Positions 22,654 through 31,410 of a stretch of 36,024 nucleotides of DNA are shown in pieces. The translations under genes were made by a program, and so were the position numbers. The stretch is from positions 1 through 36,024 of the forward strand of contig CAZXVH010000043.1 in NCBI GenBank assembly GCA_964643965.1. The letters run 5' to 3'. Every line of letters starts with the position of its first letter. The stretch's first letter is position 1. The notes under the pieces are model-generated. The model did no database searches and had not been told where the DNA came from. It saw only the letters and a program-made list of their open reading frames with translations. The stretch comes from GCA-2746795 sp964643965 (GTDB lineage: Bacteria > Chloroflexota > Anaerolineae > Promineifilales > Promineifilaceae).

Positions 22654-25428
22654 TTAAGCTGCGTCTTCTTCAGGGTTGAAATCTCGCAGATGCAGAGTCG
22701 CCTTAAGCAGATCTTCTTCACGCTCAAATTGGAAACCGAGTTTCTGGCTGACATGGCGCATCCCTTTATTTTCCGGCAGCATATAAGCGATAACTGTTTC
22801 CACCCCTTCTTCCCGACCAATTTCCAGCAAACGCCGTAACAATTGGCTGCCGACTCCCATCCTTTGATACGCATCACTCACCAAAATCGCATATTCTGCT
22901 TCAGTGGTGGCATGGTCTCTGGTTAAGCGGCCGGCCGCCACAATCTCATTTTCGCCTGCTTCATTCTTACGGGTGACAACCAGAGCAATCGCCCGATCAT
23001 AGTCTACAAAGCAGATGCGCGTCAGCCGATCATGCTCCGTGCGCTGATCCAGGTTGAAGGAACGGAAATAACGCAGATATACGCTTTGCTCAGACAAGGT
23101 ATGGTGGAATTTAACCATGAGGGGCTCATCTTCCGGGCGGATAGGCCGGTAGACCAATTCTTCGCCATTGGCAGCTGTGCCAGTAAATATATGATGGGTC
23201 GGATAAGGACGAATCGCCAATCTAGGCAGTTCATCTTCCATCATTTCGGTATCGTATAAAACAATGCGGGCATCCAGGGCAATCAGATGCTCAGATGAAG
23301 CAAACAAGGGATTGATGTCGATCTCTCTAATCCATCTTTGCTCAACCACTAACTGGCTGAAGCGCACCATTAATTTTTCAAGCCCTTGCATATCAACCGG
23401 GTCGCGACCACGAATGCCTTTTAGCGCCTCATAAATCTTGGTGCGCTCCATCATGCGCCGGGCCAACGTGGTGTTGAGCGGCGGTAGACCTAAAGCCCGA
23501 TCTTTAAACACTTCTACCAGGGTGCCGCCGGTGCCAAACAACAAAACGGGGCCAAATTGGGGGTCTGGGCTGCTGCCGATGATCAGTTCATAACCGTCAC
23601 TTAGCTTTAACATGGGTTGCACGGTAACGCCCAGAAAATCATCACTGCTGAATTTTTCAGAAACAGAGCGTTCCATGGTGAGGTAGGCATTGCGCACCTC
23701 ATCACCGTTCACCAGGTCCAGACGCACCCCGCCTACATCTGTTTTATGGGTGATCGTTTCAGAATTCAGTTTCACCACTACCGGATAACCGATCTCTTCC
23801 GCCACTTTCACCGCTTCATCGGCGCTGGTAGCCAAACTGGTGGGCACGGTGGGAATATCATAAGCTTCCAGGATTTGCTTGGATTCATATTCAGTGAGGA
23901 GGGTACGGCCGTTATCGCGGATATCAGTCAGCATTTCACCGGCGGCAAACCGTTTGTAAGCTTCAGCGTCGATGCCATGGGGCAAGGTGGGCGTCTCGTA
24001 AAGGCTGCTGAGCCGCCGGTTATAACGCCACATATAATTGAAGATACGCGCTGCGGCGTCAGGATAGGCAAAGGTGGGGATATTGGCGCGATTCAAGATG
24101 GTTTCACCGGCAGAAACGTCGGCGCCACCCATCCAACTGGCCAAAATGGGTTTGCCAAAGGGATAGTTGGCCGGCCGTGCAAATTTATCTTTGATGTATT
24201 CGGCCGTTTGCGTGGCGTCGGTCATGGCCTGGGGGGTGAGGATGATGAGCAGGCCATCGCTCTGTGGATCATTGGCCACAATCTCAATGGTCTCAGCGTA
24301 ACGGTCTGGGCCGGCGTCACCGAGGATGTCGATGGGGTTATTGCGGCTCCAGGCGCCAGGTAAAATCTCGTCTAACCGCGCCATTGTTTCCGGAGAGATG
24401 TCTGCCAGTTGACCACCGTCAGTGATCAGGGCGTCGGTCGCTAAAACGCCAGGGCCGCCAGCATTGGTGACGATGGTCAGACGGGGGCCGAGCGCTCGCG
24501 GCTGTTTGCCCAACACTTCAGCCATGTTGAAGAGATCGTCGATGGTGTTCACGCGCAGCACCCCACAGCGACGGAAGGCAGCGGCCAGCACTTCGTCGCT
24601 GCCGGTGAGGGAGCCGGTGTGGGAGGCAGCTGCCTGCGCCGCCGCTTCGGTGCGCCCCGGTTTGATGACGATGATCGGTTTGGTGAGCGCCACTTCCCGC
24701 GCCGCCGATAGAAAGGAGCGGGCGTCGCCGATGGTTTCCATATAGATGACGATACTTTTGGTGCGTGGATCGTCACCCAGGTAGTAAATGAGGTCGCCCC
24801 AGCCCACATCGAGCATAGAACCGATGGAGACGAAGGCGCTGAAACCCACATTTTCGCTGAAGGACCAGTCAAGAACGGCCGTACACAACGCCCCGCTCTG
24901 GCTGATAAAACCGACGCTGCCCGGGTTGGCCATGGAGGTGGCAAAGGTAGCGTTCAGGCCGGTGATGGGGCTCATCACCCCCAGGCAGTTGGGGCCAATG
25001 ATGCGCATGTTGCCCTGGCGAGCTTTAACCATGATTTGTCGTTCAAGCTCCACACCTTCTGGCCCAATTTCTTTGAAACCGGCTGAGATGACGATGGCCC
25101 CCTTAACCCCTTTTTCCACACATTCGCCAATAATGCCCGGCACAGTGGGGGCAGGCGTAACGATGACGGCCAAATCTACTTCGTCTGGGATGGCGCCGAT
25201 GCTGGGATACGCTTTGATGCCCAATACATTGTTACGTTTGAGATTAACGGGGAAGATGGAGCCGCCAAAAGGGCTGCTCATCAAGTTCCACACAATGGTT
25301 CTGCCGACGCTGCCCTCTTTTTCTGTGGCGCCCACCACAGCCACGGCTTTGGGGGCAAAGATGACGCTGAGTGGATTTCGATCATAACGCAGCAAGTTGG
25401 CTGTTTTATCACGTTTTAAGTTTGACAT
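22654..25428 (-). CDS. PatZ-like NDP-forming acyl-CoA synthetase fused to GNAT acetyltransferase
   Basis: A 924-aa multidomain protein. Domain order: CoA-binding Rossmann domain (residues about 15-150, VAVVGATEKEGSVGRTIV and IIGPNCLGVMSP), succinyl-CoA-ligase-like domains (about 155-465, with the SHTGSLTGSDEV loop), ATP-grasp domain (about 495-715, YPVVVKLNSETITHKTDVGG and EIDINPLFAS), and a C-terminal GNAT domain (about 745-915, YRPIRPEDEPLMVKFH and AYQRMGVGSQLLRRLLEIG). This is the layout of PatZ/YfiQ-type protein lysine acetyltransferases, which acetylate and silence acetyl-CoA synthetase. In ADP-forming acetyl-CoA synthetases the histidine of the SHTGS loop is the phosphorylated one. It is retained here, so real synthetase activity is conceivable. 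Monocistronic on the minus strand, about 95 bp from pyrE. Confidence 0.9.
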   Translation of the reverse strand: MSNLKRDKTANLLRYDRNPLSVIFAPKAVAVVGATEKEGSVGRTIVWNLMSSPFGGSIFPVNLKRNNVLGIKAYPSIGAIPDEVDLAVIVTPAPTVPGIIGECVEKGVKGAIVISAGFKEIGPEGVELERQIMVKARQGNMRIIGPNCLGVMSPITGLNATFATSMANPGSVGFISQSGALCTAVLDWSFSENVGFSAFVSIGSMLDVGWGDLIYYLGDDPRTKSIVIYMETIGDARSFLSAAREVALTKPIIVIKPGRTEAAAQAAASHTGSLTGSDEVLAAAFRRCGVLRVNTIDDLFNMAEVLGKQPRALGPRLTIVTNAGGPGVLATDALITDGGQLADISPETMARLDEILPGAWSRNNPIDILGDAGPDRYAETIEIVANDPQSDGLLIILTPQAMTDATQTAEYIKDKFARPANYPFGKPILASWMGGADVSAGETILNRANIPTFAYPDAAARIFNYMWRYNRRLSSLYETPTLPHGIDAEAYKRFAAGEMLTDIRDNGRTLLTEYESKQILEAYDIPTVPTSLATSADEAVKVAEEIGYPVVVKLNSETITHKTDVGGVRLDLVNGDEVRNAYLTMERSVSEKFSSDDFLGVTVQPMLKLSDGYELIIGSSPDPQFGPVLLFGTGGTLVEVFKDRALGLPPLNTTLARRMMERTKIYEALKGIRGRDPVDMQGLEKLMVRFSQLVVEQRWIREIDINPLFASSEHLIALDARIVLYDTEMMEDELPRLAIRPYPTHHIFTGTAANGEELVYRPIRPEDEPLMVKFHHTLSEQSVYLRYFRSFNLDQRTEHDRLTRICFVDYDRAIALVVTRKNEAGENEIVAAGRLTRDHATTEAEYAILVSDAYQRMGVGSQLLRRLLEIGREEGVETVIAYMLPENKGMRHVSQKLGFQFEREEDLLKATLHLRDFNPEEDAA

Positions 25429-25524
25429 TTTTTCTCCTGTATACGCTGTTATCCGAGAAAAGCAAGTTTATCTGGATCATGGCAAATGCCCAATTGATTG
25501 GCTGCCGGCGAAGCTAATAATTAA

Positions 25525-26127
25525 CTATAAATTTTGTAATACTCTGGCGGTATCACCAGAGGTAATGCGTTGATTTGCTTCTAAGAAGGCAAGTAACTGC
25601 CTCAAGGTCATCGCGGCGTGAGGCCGATAGCCGGCGCTGCGCAAGTTGTCCATGCCGCCTTGTTGGCGGTCGATGAGGACGACGGCCTCATTGACGTGCA
25701 AGCCACCCGCTTTGAGGGCGGCGATGGCTTGCAGGATGCTGTCGCCGGAGGTGATGAGATCGTCAATGATAACGGCCGTTTCTCCAATCTGATACGCCCC
25801 TTCAATGCCTTTGCCCGTGCCATAGCTCTTGGCCGTCTTGCGCGGGTAGATCAAGGGTTGGTCCAAAGCCAGGCAGAGGGCTGTGCCCAAAGGCAGGCCG
25901 GCCATGGGCGCCGCCGCTAAAATGTCATACTCTAACTTTGCCAGGATGCTGGCGTAAACGGCCGTGGCCATACGCAGCGCCGCCGGGTGAGAAACCAGCA
26001 TACGCAAATCCAGGTAAATGGGAGAAAGACGGCCGCTATGCAAACGAAATTGACCGAGGCGCACCGCCTGGATGTCGTGCAGGGTTAAGGCAAAGGCTTC
26101 TAAATCTGCTTCGGGAAAGTGAATCAT
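25525..26127 (-). CDS. pyrE: Orotate phosphoribosyltransferase
   Basis: Joins orotate and PRPP to give OMP in pyrimidine synthesis. The 200-aa protein has FRLHSGRLSPIYLDLRMLVS, the N-terminal OPRTase signature with the lysine position replaced in this variant, AAAPMAGLPLGTALCLAL, the flexible loop around PRKTAKSYGTGKGIEG and the PRPP-binding motif VIIDDLITSGDSILQ. ATG 26127 has AAAGGAACA upstream. It lies 90 bp downstream of the aminotransferase gene on the same strand and may be cotranscribed with it. No other pyrimidine gene is in the window. Confidence 0.9.
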   Translation of the reverse strand: MIHFPEADLEAFALTLHDIQAVRLGQFRLHSGRLSPIYLDLRMLVSHPAALRMATAVYASILAKLEYDILAAAPMAGLPLGTALCLALDQPLIYPRKTAKSYGTGKGIEGAYQIGETAVIIDDLITSGDSILQAIAALKAGGLHVNEAVVLIDRQQGGMDNLRSAGYRPHAAMTLRQLLAFLEANQRITSGDTARVLQNL

Positions 26128-26217
26128 GTTTGATATGTTCCTTTCAGACCAGACAGCTTTATGAACAGGGTCATCTGCCCCCGCTGTCGCCGCTTTCTGA
26201 CCGCGCCCCTTCTGGTT

Positions 26218-27099
26218 CTAACCGACCCAGGCAGGCGCAATGGCGTGAGACACAAAATCATTATAAGCGAACAAAAGGTCTCGGCCAACCGGTCCCGGCA
26301 CGCCGGAACCAACCTGTTTCTCACCAATTTTTACAACTGGCAAAATGGCTCGAGAAGAACCACTTATAAATGCCTCATCGAGGGTTTCCACTTGATCCAA
26401 CTGGACTGCTTCCAGGCGCACTGGAATGTTTAGTTCTGCCAATAAATCTAAAACGATGCGGCGGGTGACGCCTTCCAAGACGCCTTCGCCGGCGGTGTAA
26501 ACGACGCCTTCTTTGACGGCGTAGAAATTTGTGCTGGTACCTTCCAGTAAACGGCCGTTTTCATCTACCAGCACATACTCGTACACGCGCTCTGCCAGAC
26601 CGGTTGGATAATGTTGACGAGCCACTGCAAAATCGGCCGTTTTCGCCAATGGTTGACGCCGCTCCAGATCATCAGCAATGCCAACCGCCACCCCTTGTTC
26701 ATATAAAAGCGGCGGCGGCGGCGTAAACGGCGCCAGCGCCACCAACAAGCGACTTTCCGTTCCCAAAATAGTCACCGGTTCCGCCAACACATCAAAGCGC
26801 ACCCGCATCTCTGGCTCTGGATAGGCAGCGCAGACGGTTTGCAGCGCCCGGCGCAGTTGAATCTCATCCAGGTGATATTGCCAGCCCAATAAAGCCATGG
26901 AGCGTTTCGTGCGATCTATATGTTCCTGCAAACAAAGGAATTTTTCATGTGCAAAGGTACGCAGCGCCGAGTAGACACCCAACGAAAATCCGTCATACAA
27001 ATCATCAAAACTTTTAGCTGAATTTGAGACTGGCAGCGTCTGTGGTCCGGCAGGCGTCACTGCAAATAATTGCATCCTGTTAATGTGTGGTTCAGACAT
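26218..27099 (-). CDS. Class IV PLP-dependent aminotransferase (IlvE/DAAT/PabC fold)
   Basis: A 293-aa fold type IV PLP enzyme. Landmarks: DGFSLGVYSALRTFA with substrate-binding tyrosine, LQEHIDRTKRSMALLG, the PLP-binding lysine in LAKTADFAVARQHY, the glutamate in LLEGTSTNFYAV, and GVLEGVTRRIVLDLL near the phosphate-binding site. These fit branched-chain aminotransferase, D-amino-acid aminotransferase and 4-amino-4-deoxychorismate lyase alike. The sequence is divergent enough that I give no gene symbol. ATG 27099 (MSEPHINRMQLF) has GGAGG about 12 nt upstream; the TTG at 27123 lies upstream of that ribosome site and is unlikely. Upstream is a 280-bp spacer with an inverted repeat. Confidence 0.88.
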   Translation of the reverse strand: MSEPHINRMQLFAVTPAGPQTLPVSNSAKSFDDLYDGFSLGVYSALRTFAHEKFLCLQEHIDRTKRSMALLGWQYHLDEIQLRRALQTVCAAYPEPEMRVRFDVLAEPVTILGTESRLLVALAPFTPPPPLLYEQGVAVGIADDLERRQPLAKTADFAVARQHYPTGLAERVYEYVLVDENGRLLEGTSTNFYAVKEGVVYTAGEGVLEGVTRRIVLDLLAELNIPVRLEAVQLDQVETLDEAFISGSSRAILPVVKIGEKQVGSGVPGPVGRDLLFAYNDFVSHAIAPAWVG

Positions 27100-27144
27100 C
27101 GGCGAATTGTAACCTCCAATCAAAGTATCTTCTCAAAAACTGGG

Positions 27145-27207
27145 AGATTACAAAAGTTTTGGCATCAGAGTGTTCATACAAAGCTAATTCTAAAATTTTT
27201 GTAATCT
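27145..27207. repeat. 11-bp inverted repeat upstream of the class IV aminotransferase
   Basis: AGATTACAAAA (27145-27155) and TTTTGTAATCT (27197-27207) are exact complements separated by 41 bp. They flank the likely promoter region of the aminotransferase-pyrE unit, so they could be operator half-sites or a long-loop hairpin. Apart from a doubtful 35-codon frame, nothing else was seen in 27100-27382. Confidence 0.4.
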
Positions 27208-27382
27208 TTGCCCCCAAATATTGAGATGTCACCAATCAAACATAAAAGAGATGTCAGATGTCATGGATGTGATGGACAATGCTCATGATTTCAAAGAGCT
27301 GGCAAGTTTACTACCATACTTTCAAATGAGGTTGACTTTGCAGGACAAACCATCTTGACAGACGGGGACGTTAATAAACCTG

Positions 27383-28444
27383 TCAGGTCTCAATGCCGCC
27401 TCTCATCAACTTAGCCAGGTTTTCCGGGTAAGGTGGATAAACGACGCCCTTTTCGGTGATGATGGCGCTGACGTATTTAGCCGGGGTCACATCGAAGGCG
27501 GGGTTGCCCACCGCCACGCCATCCGGCGTAATTTGCCAATCACCAGCGTGAGTCACTTCATCGGCCGGCCGTTCTTCAATTTCAATATCGTCGCCAGTGG
27601 GGGTATTCATATCGATGGTGGAGGTGGGGCAAGCCACGTAAAAAGGAACGCCGTTTTCGTGCGCCACCACCGCCAGGTTATACGTGCCAATTTTGTTGGC
27701 CACATCTCCGTTGGCCGCCACCCGGTCTGTGCCTACCACACAAAAATCAACGCCGCCCTTACGCAAGAAATGGCCGGAGGCGCCATCGACAATCACTTTG
27801 AAGGGGATGCCTTGCTGCTGCAATTCCCAGGCGGTGAGCCGCCCGCCCTGCAACCGGGGGCGCGTTTCATCCACGATGACGCTGATAGCGCGCCCTTGTT
27901 CATGAGCGGTACGAATGACGCCCAACGCCGTGCCATAATCAACGGTAGCCAGGCTGCCGGTATTGCAGTGATGAATGCAGGTGGCGTTTTGAGGGATGAG
28001 GGGCAAGGCGTTGCGTCCCATCTGTTTGTTGATTGCCACATCTTCAGCGGCGATGGTTTTGGCTTCAGCAACGGCCGTTTCCTGCAACTGGGCCACGCTG
28101 CCCAAGCCAGGAGCCGCCAATACCCGCTGCATTCGTTCAATAGCCCAGAAGAGGTTAACGGCCGTGGGTCTGGACTGGCGCAGAACTTCAACGGCCGTTT
28201 CCAATTCGTCGCGTAACCCAGCGACATCGGTCTGGGTGGTGTGGACGCAGGCCAGCGCCAGGCCGTAGGCGGCGGCGGCGCCAATAGCCGGCGCTCCGCG
28301 AATCACCATGGTGCGAATGGCGTCAGCCACTTCCTGGTAAGTCGTGTAATCGTTGTAGACGACTTCGTGAGGCAGTTTACGCTGATCGAGCATCTGGCAA
28401 ATGCCGCCCTCGTCGATCCAGGTTATTGTATGAAAGGTAGACAT
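27383..28444 (-). CDS. mtnA: S-methyl-5-thioribose-1-phosphate isomerase
   Basis: Isomerises methylthioribose-1-phosphate to methylthioribulose-1-phosphate in the methionine salvage pathway; the family is related to eIF2B. The 353-aa protein shows VIRGAPAIGAAAAYGLALA, the catalytic cysteine in HHCNTGSLATVDYGTALG, VDETRPRLQGGRLTAWEL, the catalytic aspartate in GTDRVAANGDVANKIGTY and the C-terminal AFDVTPAKYVSAIITEKG. All catalytic residues are in place. In some bacteria MtnA also isomerises 5-deoxyribose-1-phosphate. No other mtn gene is nearby; the trans-sulfuration enzyme at 34648-35778 is the only other sulfur amino acid gene in the window. Confidence 0.95.
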   Translation of the reverse strand: MSTFHTITWIDEGGICQMLDQRKLPHEVVYNDYTTYQEVADAIRTMVIRGAPAIGAAAAYGLALACVHTTQTDVAGLRDELETAVEVLRQSRPTAVNLFWAIERMQRVLAAPGLGSVAQLQETAVAEAKTIAAEDVAINKQMGRNALPLIPQNATCIHHCNTGSLATVDYGTALGVIRTAHEQGRAISVIVDETRPRLQGGRLTAWELQQQGIPFKVIVDGASGHFLRKGGVDFCVVGTDRVAANGDVANKIGTYNLAVVAHENGVPFYVACPTSTIDMNTPTGDDIEIEERPADEVTHAGDWQITPDGVAVGNPAFDVTPAKYVSAIITEKGVVYPPYPENLAKLMRGGIET

Positions 28445-28594
28445 GGGAAACTCCTTTTTGAATAATGAACGATGCCTGAAATATGACCCTATCCTACCAA
28501 AATTTGTGTTAAGACCAATTATTCGCCAAAATTGGATAAACAGTTAACAGGTTGAACCGAATACAACCCCTGAAGTAAACAGATGGAGGAAAGC

Positions 28595-30073
28595 ATGTCT
28601 GACTCAGAAAAAAATAAGGAACAAGAAAAGAATTTCCCCCCACCGGAAGATAATATCGTGCAAACCCAGCATTCGCTCATTATCAACGGCCACACGCTCC
28701 ATTACACCGCCACCACCGGCACTATTGTGCTGAAGGAAGAAAGTGAGAAAGATGAGAAGGCTGAAGGTGAAAAAGCCAAAGCGTCCATCTTCTTTGTTGC
28801 CTATACGAAGGATGATGTGGCGGATGTAGGCAAACGGCCGTTAACCTTTGCCTTTAATGGCGGCCCTGGCTCCTCATCCGTCTGGCTGCATTTGGGGCTG
28901 CTGGGGCCGCGGCGCGTCCTCATGAACGACACCGACATCACGCCGCCACCCTACCGGTTGGTAGACAATGAATATTCGCTGCTGGACATCACCGATCTCG
29001 TCTTTATCGATCCCGTCAGCACCGGTTTCAGTCGAGCCGTGCCGGGTGAAAAAACCAAAGCTTTTCACAATTTCACCAAAGACATCGAATCGGTGGGCGA
29101 TTTCATTCGGCTCTACGCCACCCGTTATCAGCGCTGGCGTTCACCCAAATTCCTGGCCGGTGAAAGTTACGGCACTACTCGTTCGGCCGGCCTTTCCGGC
29201 TACTTGCAAGAGCGGCACGGCATGTATCTCAACGGCATCATGCTCATCTCATCCATTCTCAATTTTCAAACAGCCTATTTTACCAACGGCAACGATCTAC
29301 CCTTCATCCTCTTTTTGCCCACCTACACCGCCGCCGCCTGGTATCACAACTGTCTGGAAGCTGATTTACAAGCGGATTTGCAGGCCACCCTGGCAGAGGT
29401 AGAATCGTTTGCCCTGGGCGAGTATGCGACGGCGCTGATGCAAGGCAATGACCTGCCTGCCTCGGAACGCCAAACCATCGCCGCCAAACTATCTCGCTAC
29501 ACCGGTCTATCTGCTGCTTATATTGAACGCACCAATCTGCGCATCAATATCCACCGCTTCACCAAAGAACTGCTGCGTGAGCGTGGGCTGACGGTGGGGC
29601 GGCTTGATACACGCTTCACGGGCATCGACAAGGACAGCGCCGGCGAAACGTTTGAATTTGATCCCAGCTACGCCGCCATCCAGGGGCCATACACCGCCAC
29701 GTTCAACGACTATGTGCGCCGCGATCTAACCTATGAAAATGATTTGCCTTATGAAATTCTCAAACCGCTTTACCAAAGTTGGCGTTATGACACCTTTGAA
29801 AACCAATTTGTGGAAGTGGCTGAAACGATGCGGCAGGCTATGAGCGTTAATCCACACCTGAAAGTATTGGTCGCCAATGGTTATTATGATCTGGCAACGC
29901 CCTATCTGGCGACGCGCTACACCTTTTCCCATTTAGGATTAGACGCCAGCTTGCAAAACAATGTCGAGATGACTTATTATGAGGCTGGCCATATGATGTA
30001 TGTGCATGAACCTTCGCTGGTCCAACTGAAAGCAGATATAGCGCGGTTTATAGAAACGGCCGTTCCCGGCTAA
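28595..30073 (+). CDS. Peptidase S10 (serine carboxypeptidase) without visible signal peptide
   Basis: A 492-aa alpha/beta-hydrolase-fold peptidase of the S10 family. The oxyanion region FAFNGGPGSSSVWLHLG, catalytic serine in LAGESYGTTRSAG, aspartate in ANGYYDLATPYLAT and histidine in YYEAGHMMYVHEPS are all present. Eukaryotic members work at acid pH in lysosomes or vacuoles. This one begins with a charged, hydrophilic stretch and has no signal peptide or membrane anchor, pointing to a cytoplasmic or non-classically exported enzyme. ATG 28595 follows GGAGG by 5 nt. A Lys/Glu-rich insert lies near residue 50. The geranylgeranyl-reductase-like gene starts 60 nt downstream. Confidence 0.92.
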   Translation: MSDSEKNKEQEKNFPPPEDNIVQTQHSLIINGHTLHYTATTGTIVLKEESEKDEKAEGEKAKASIFFVAYTKDDVADVGKRPLTFAFNGGPGSSSVWLHLGLLGPRRVLMNDTDITPPPYRLVDNEYSLLDITDLVFIDPVSTGFSRAVPGEKTKAFHNFTKDIESVGDFIRLYATRYQRWRSPKFLAGESYGTTRSAGLSGYLQERHGMYLNGIMLISSILNFQTAYFTNGNDLPFILFLPTYTAAAWYHNCLEADLQADLQATLAEVESFALGEYATALMQGNDLPASERQTIAAKLSRYTGLSAAYIERTNLRINIHRFTKELLRERGLTVGRLDTRFTGIDKDSAGETFEFDPSYAAIQGPYTATFNDYVRRDLTYENDLPYEILKPLYQSWRYDTFENQFVEVAETMRQAMSVNPHLKVLVANGYYDLATPYLATRYTFSHLGLDASLQNNVEMTYYEAGHMMYVHEPSLVQLKADIARFIETAVPG

Positions 30074-30133
30074 AATCCATCAACTATTTTGTAAAACGAT
30101 TTTGCCAAACATTTGCAGAAGGAGAATACCAAC

Positions 30134-31318
30134 ATGGAAAAAGAAAGAGATGTCATCGTCGTGGGCGCGGGGCCTTCTGGAGCCACCGCCGCCGCTCTAC
30201 TCGCCCAACAAGGATACGATGTCCTGCTGTTAGACCGGATGGACTTTCCCCGAGACAAAATCTGTGGCGACGGCGTACCTCATGGCGTGATCAGCATGAT
30301 GAACCGCCTGGGCATGGCAGACAAAATCCGGGCCGCTGAAGAACAAGGTGAAATCAATCCCCTCAACCAGGTGCGCCTCGTCTCGCCCAAAGGCCACATC
30401 ATCGACGCCCCCCTCACAATAGGGGAAGATGGCGCCAAATCCTACGTGGCGCCGCGCCTGGTTTTAGACGCAGCCATCCAGCAGCAAGCGGTGGAATCTG
30501 GCGTCACGTTCAGGCAGGCGCAGGCACAAGGCCCCCTGCTAGCGGACGGCAAAGTGGTGGGCGTTCAAGCCAAAGTGGGCAGCAACGGCAGCACAAAAAT
30601 CGTCGATTTCCCGGCAAAGCTGGTCATTGGCGCCGACGGCGTCACCTCGGCCATCGCCCGCAGTTTGCGCCCCAAACAAGCGCAGCACAATGACGAGCAT
30701 CGGGCGGTGGCCCTCCGCGCTTACATTGAAGATATTGAGGAAATCCCACACACGGCCGAATTCTATTTATATGAAGAAATCAACCCCGGCTATGCCTGGA
30801 TTTTCTCTTTAGGCAACAATCGGGCCAACATCGGCCTGGGTATGCGTCTCGACCACTTTCGCCAAACCAAAACGAAACTGGAAACGATGCTGCATCAGTT
30901 CATGGAGATGCCTACCATCAAGAAGCGGCTCAAGAACGGTGGTAAATTACACGACATCGCCACCTGGCAGCTCAATTTTGGCTCTCAAAAAGGGATGCAA
31001 TTTGCCTTTGATGGGGCCATGCTCATCGGCGATGCGGCCGGCTTCATCAATCCCATCACCGGCGGCGGCATTTACAATGGCATGATTTCGGCAGAACTGG
31101 CCGCTCAAACTGCCCATGAAGCATTGACAGCCGGCAATGTCGGCTTGAGCCAACTGCAAGTTTACCAGCAGCGTTGTGAACGACGCCTCTATCCCAACCT
31201 GCGCAGTTCTTACAATTACCAACGCCTACTTTTGCGCTTCCCCATATTGGTGGATATCCTGATTAAATGGGGCAAAGAAAATAGTCAATTGGCGCATATT
31301 TTTTTGTCGAAGTTGTAA
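30134..31318 (+). CDS. Geranylgeranyl reductase family flavoprotein
   Basis: A 394-aa FAD-dependent oxidoreductase of the geranylgeranyl reductase family, which saturates isoprenoid chains of lipids, quinones or chlorophyll. Signatures: dinucleotide-binding VIVVGAGPSGATAAALLAQQG, the family motif PRDKICGDGVPHGVISMM, the mid-protein KLVIGADGVTSAIARSL and the FAD-binding LIGDAAGFINPITGGGIYNG. ATG 30134 follows AGAAGGAG by 9 nt. There is no photosynthesis gene nearby, so menaquinone side chain or membrane isoprenoid reduction is more likely than bacteriochlorophyll work. It sits just downstream of the S10 peptidase and upstream of a heptanucleotide repeat. Confidence 0.9.
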   Translation: MEKERDVIVVGAGPSGATAAALLAQQGYDVLLLDRMDFPRDKICGDGVPHGVISMMNRLGMADKIRAAEEQGEINPLNQVRLVSPKGHIIDAPLTIGEDGAKSYVAPRLVLDAAIQQQAVESGVTFRQAQAQGPLLADGKVVGVQAKVGSNGSTKIVDFPAKLVIGADGVTSAIARSLRPKQAQHNDEHRAVALRAYIEDIEEIPHTAEFYLYEEINPGYAWIFSLGNNRANIGLGMRLDHFRQTKTKLETMLHQFMEMPTIKKRLKNGGKLHDIATWQLNFGSQKGMQFAFDGAMLIGDAAGFINPITGGGIYNGMISAELAAQTAHEALTAGNVGLSQLQVYQQRCERRLYPNLRSSYNYQRLLLRFPILVDILIKWGKENSQLAHIFLSKL

Positions 31319-31320
31319 AA

Positions 31321-31383
31321 GGTGGCGGGTGGCGAGTGGCGAGTGACGGGTGGCAAGTGGCAGGTGGCGGGTGGCAGGTGGCG
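31321..31383. repeat. Heptanucleotide tandem repeat, RGTGRCR x9
   Basis: Nine 7-bp units of GGTGGCG with single-base variants (AGTGGCG, AGTGACG, GGTGGCA, AGTGGCA), starting 2 nt after the stop codon of the flavoprotein gene. A short related stretch (GGGTGGCGGGTT) is seen at 15600-15611. Confidence 0.9.
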
Positions 31384-31410
31384 GGTTAAGAAGGTCCTGC
31401 CTGACGCTTC

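Noticed and set aside
23617..24363. 248-codon plus-strand frame inside the acyl-CoA synthetase gene
   Set aside because: Shadow of a well-supported multidomain gene on the other strand.
27251..27358. 35-codon frame MSDVMDVMDNAHDFKELASL... between mtnA and the aminotransferase gene
   Set aside because: No good ribosome site, no recognisable domain, and it lies in a spacer with promoter-like and inverted-repeat sequence; not enough to call a gene.
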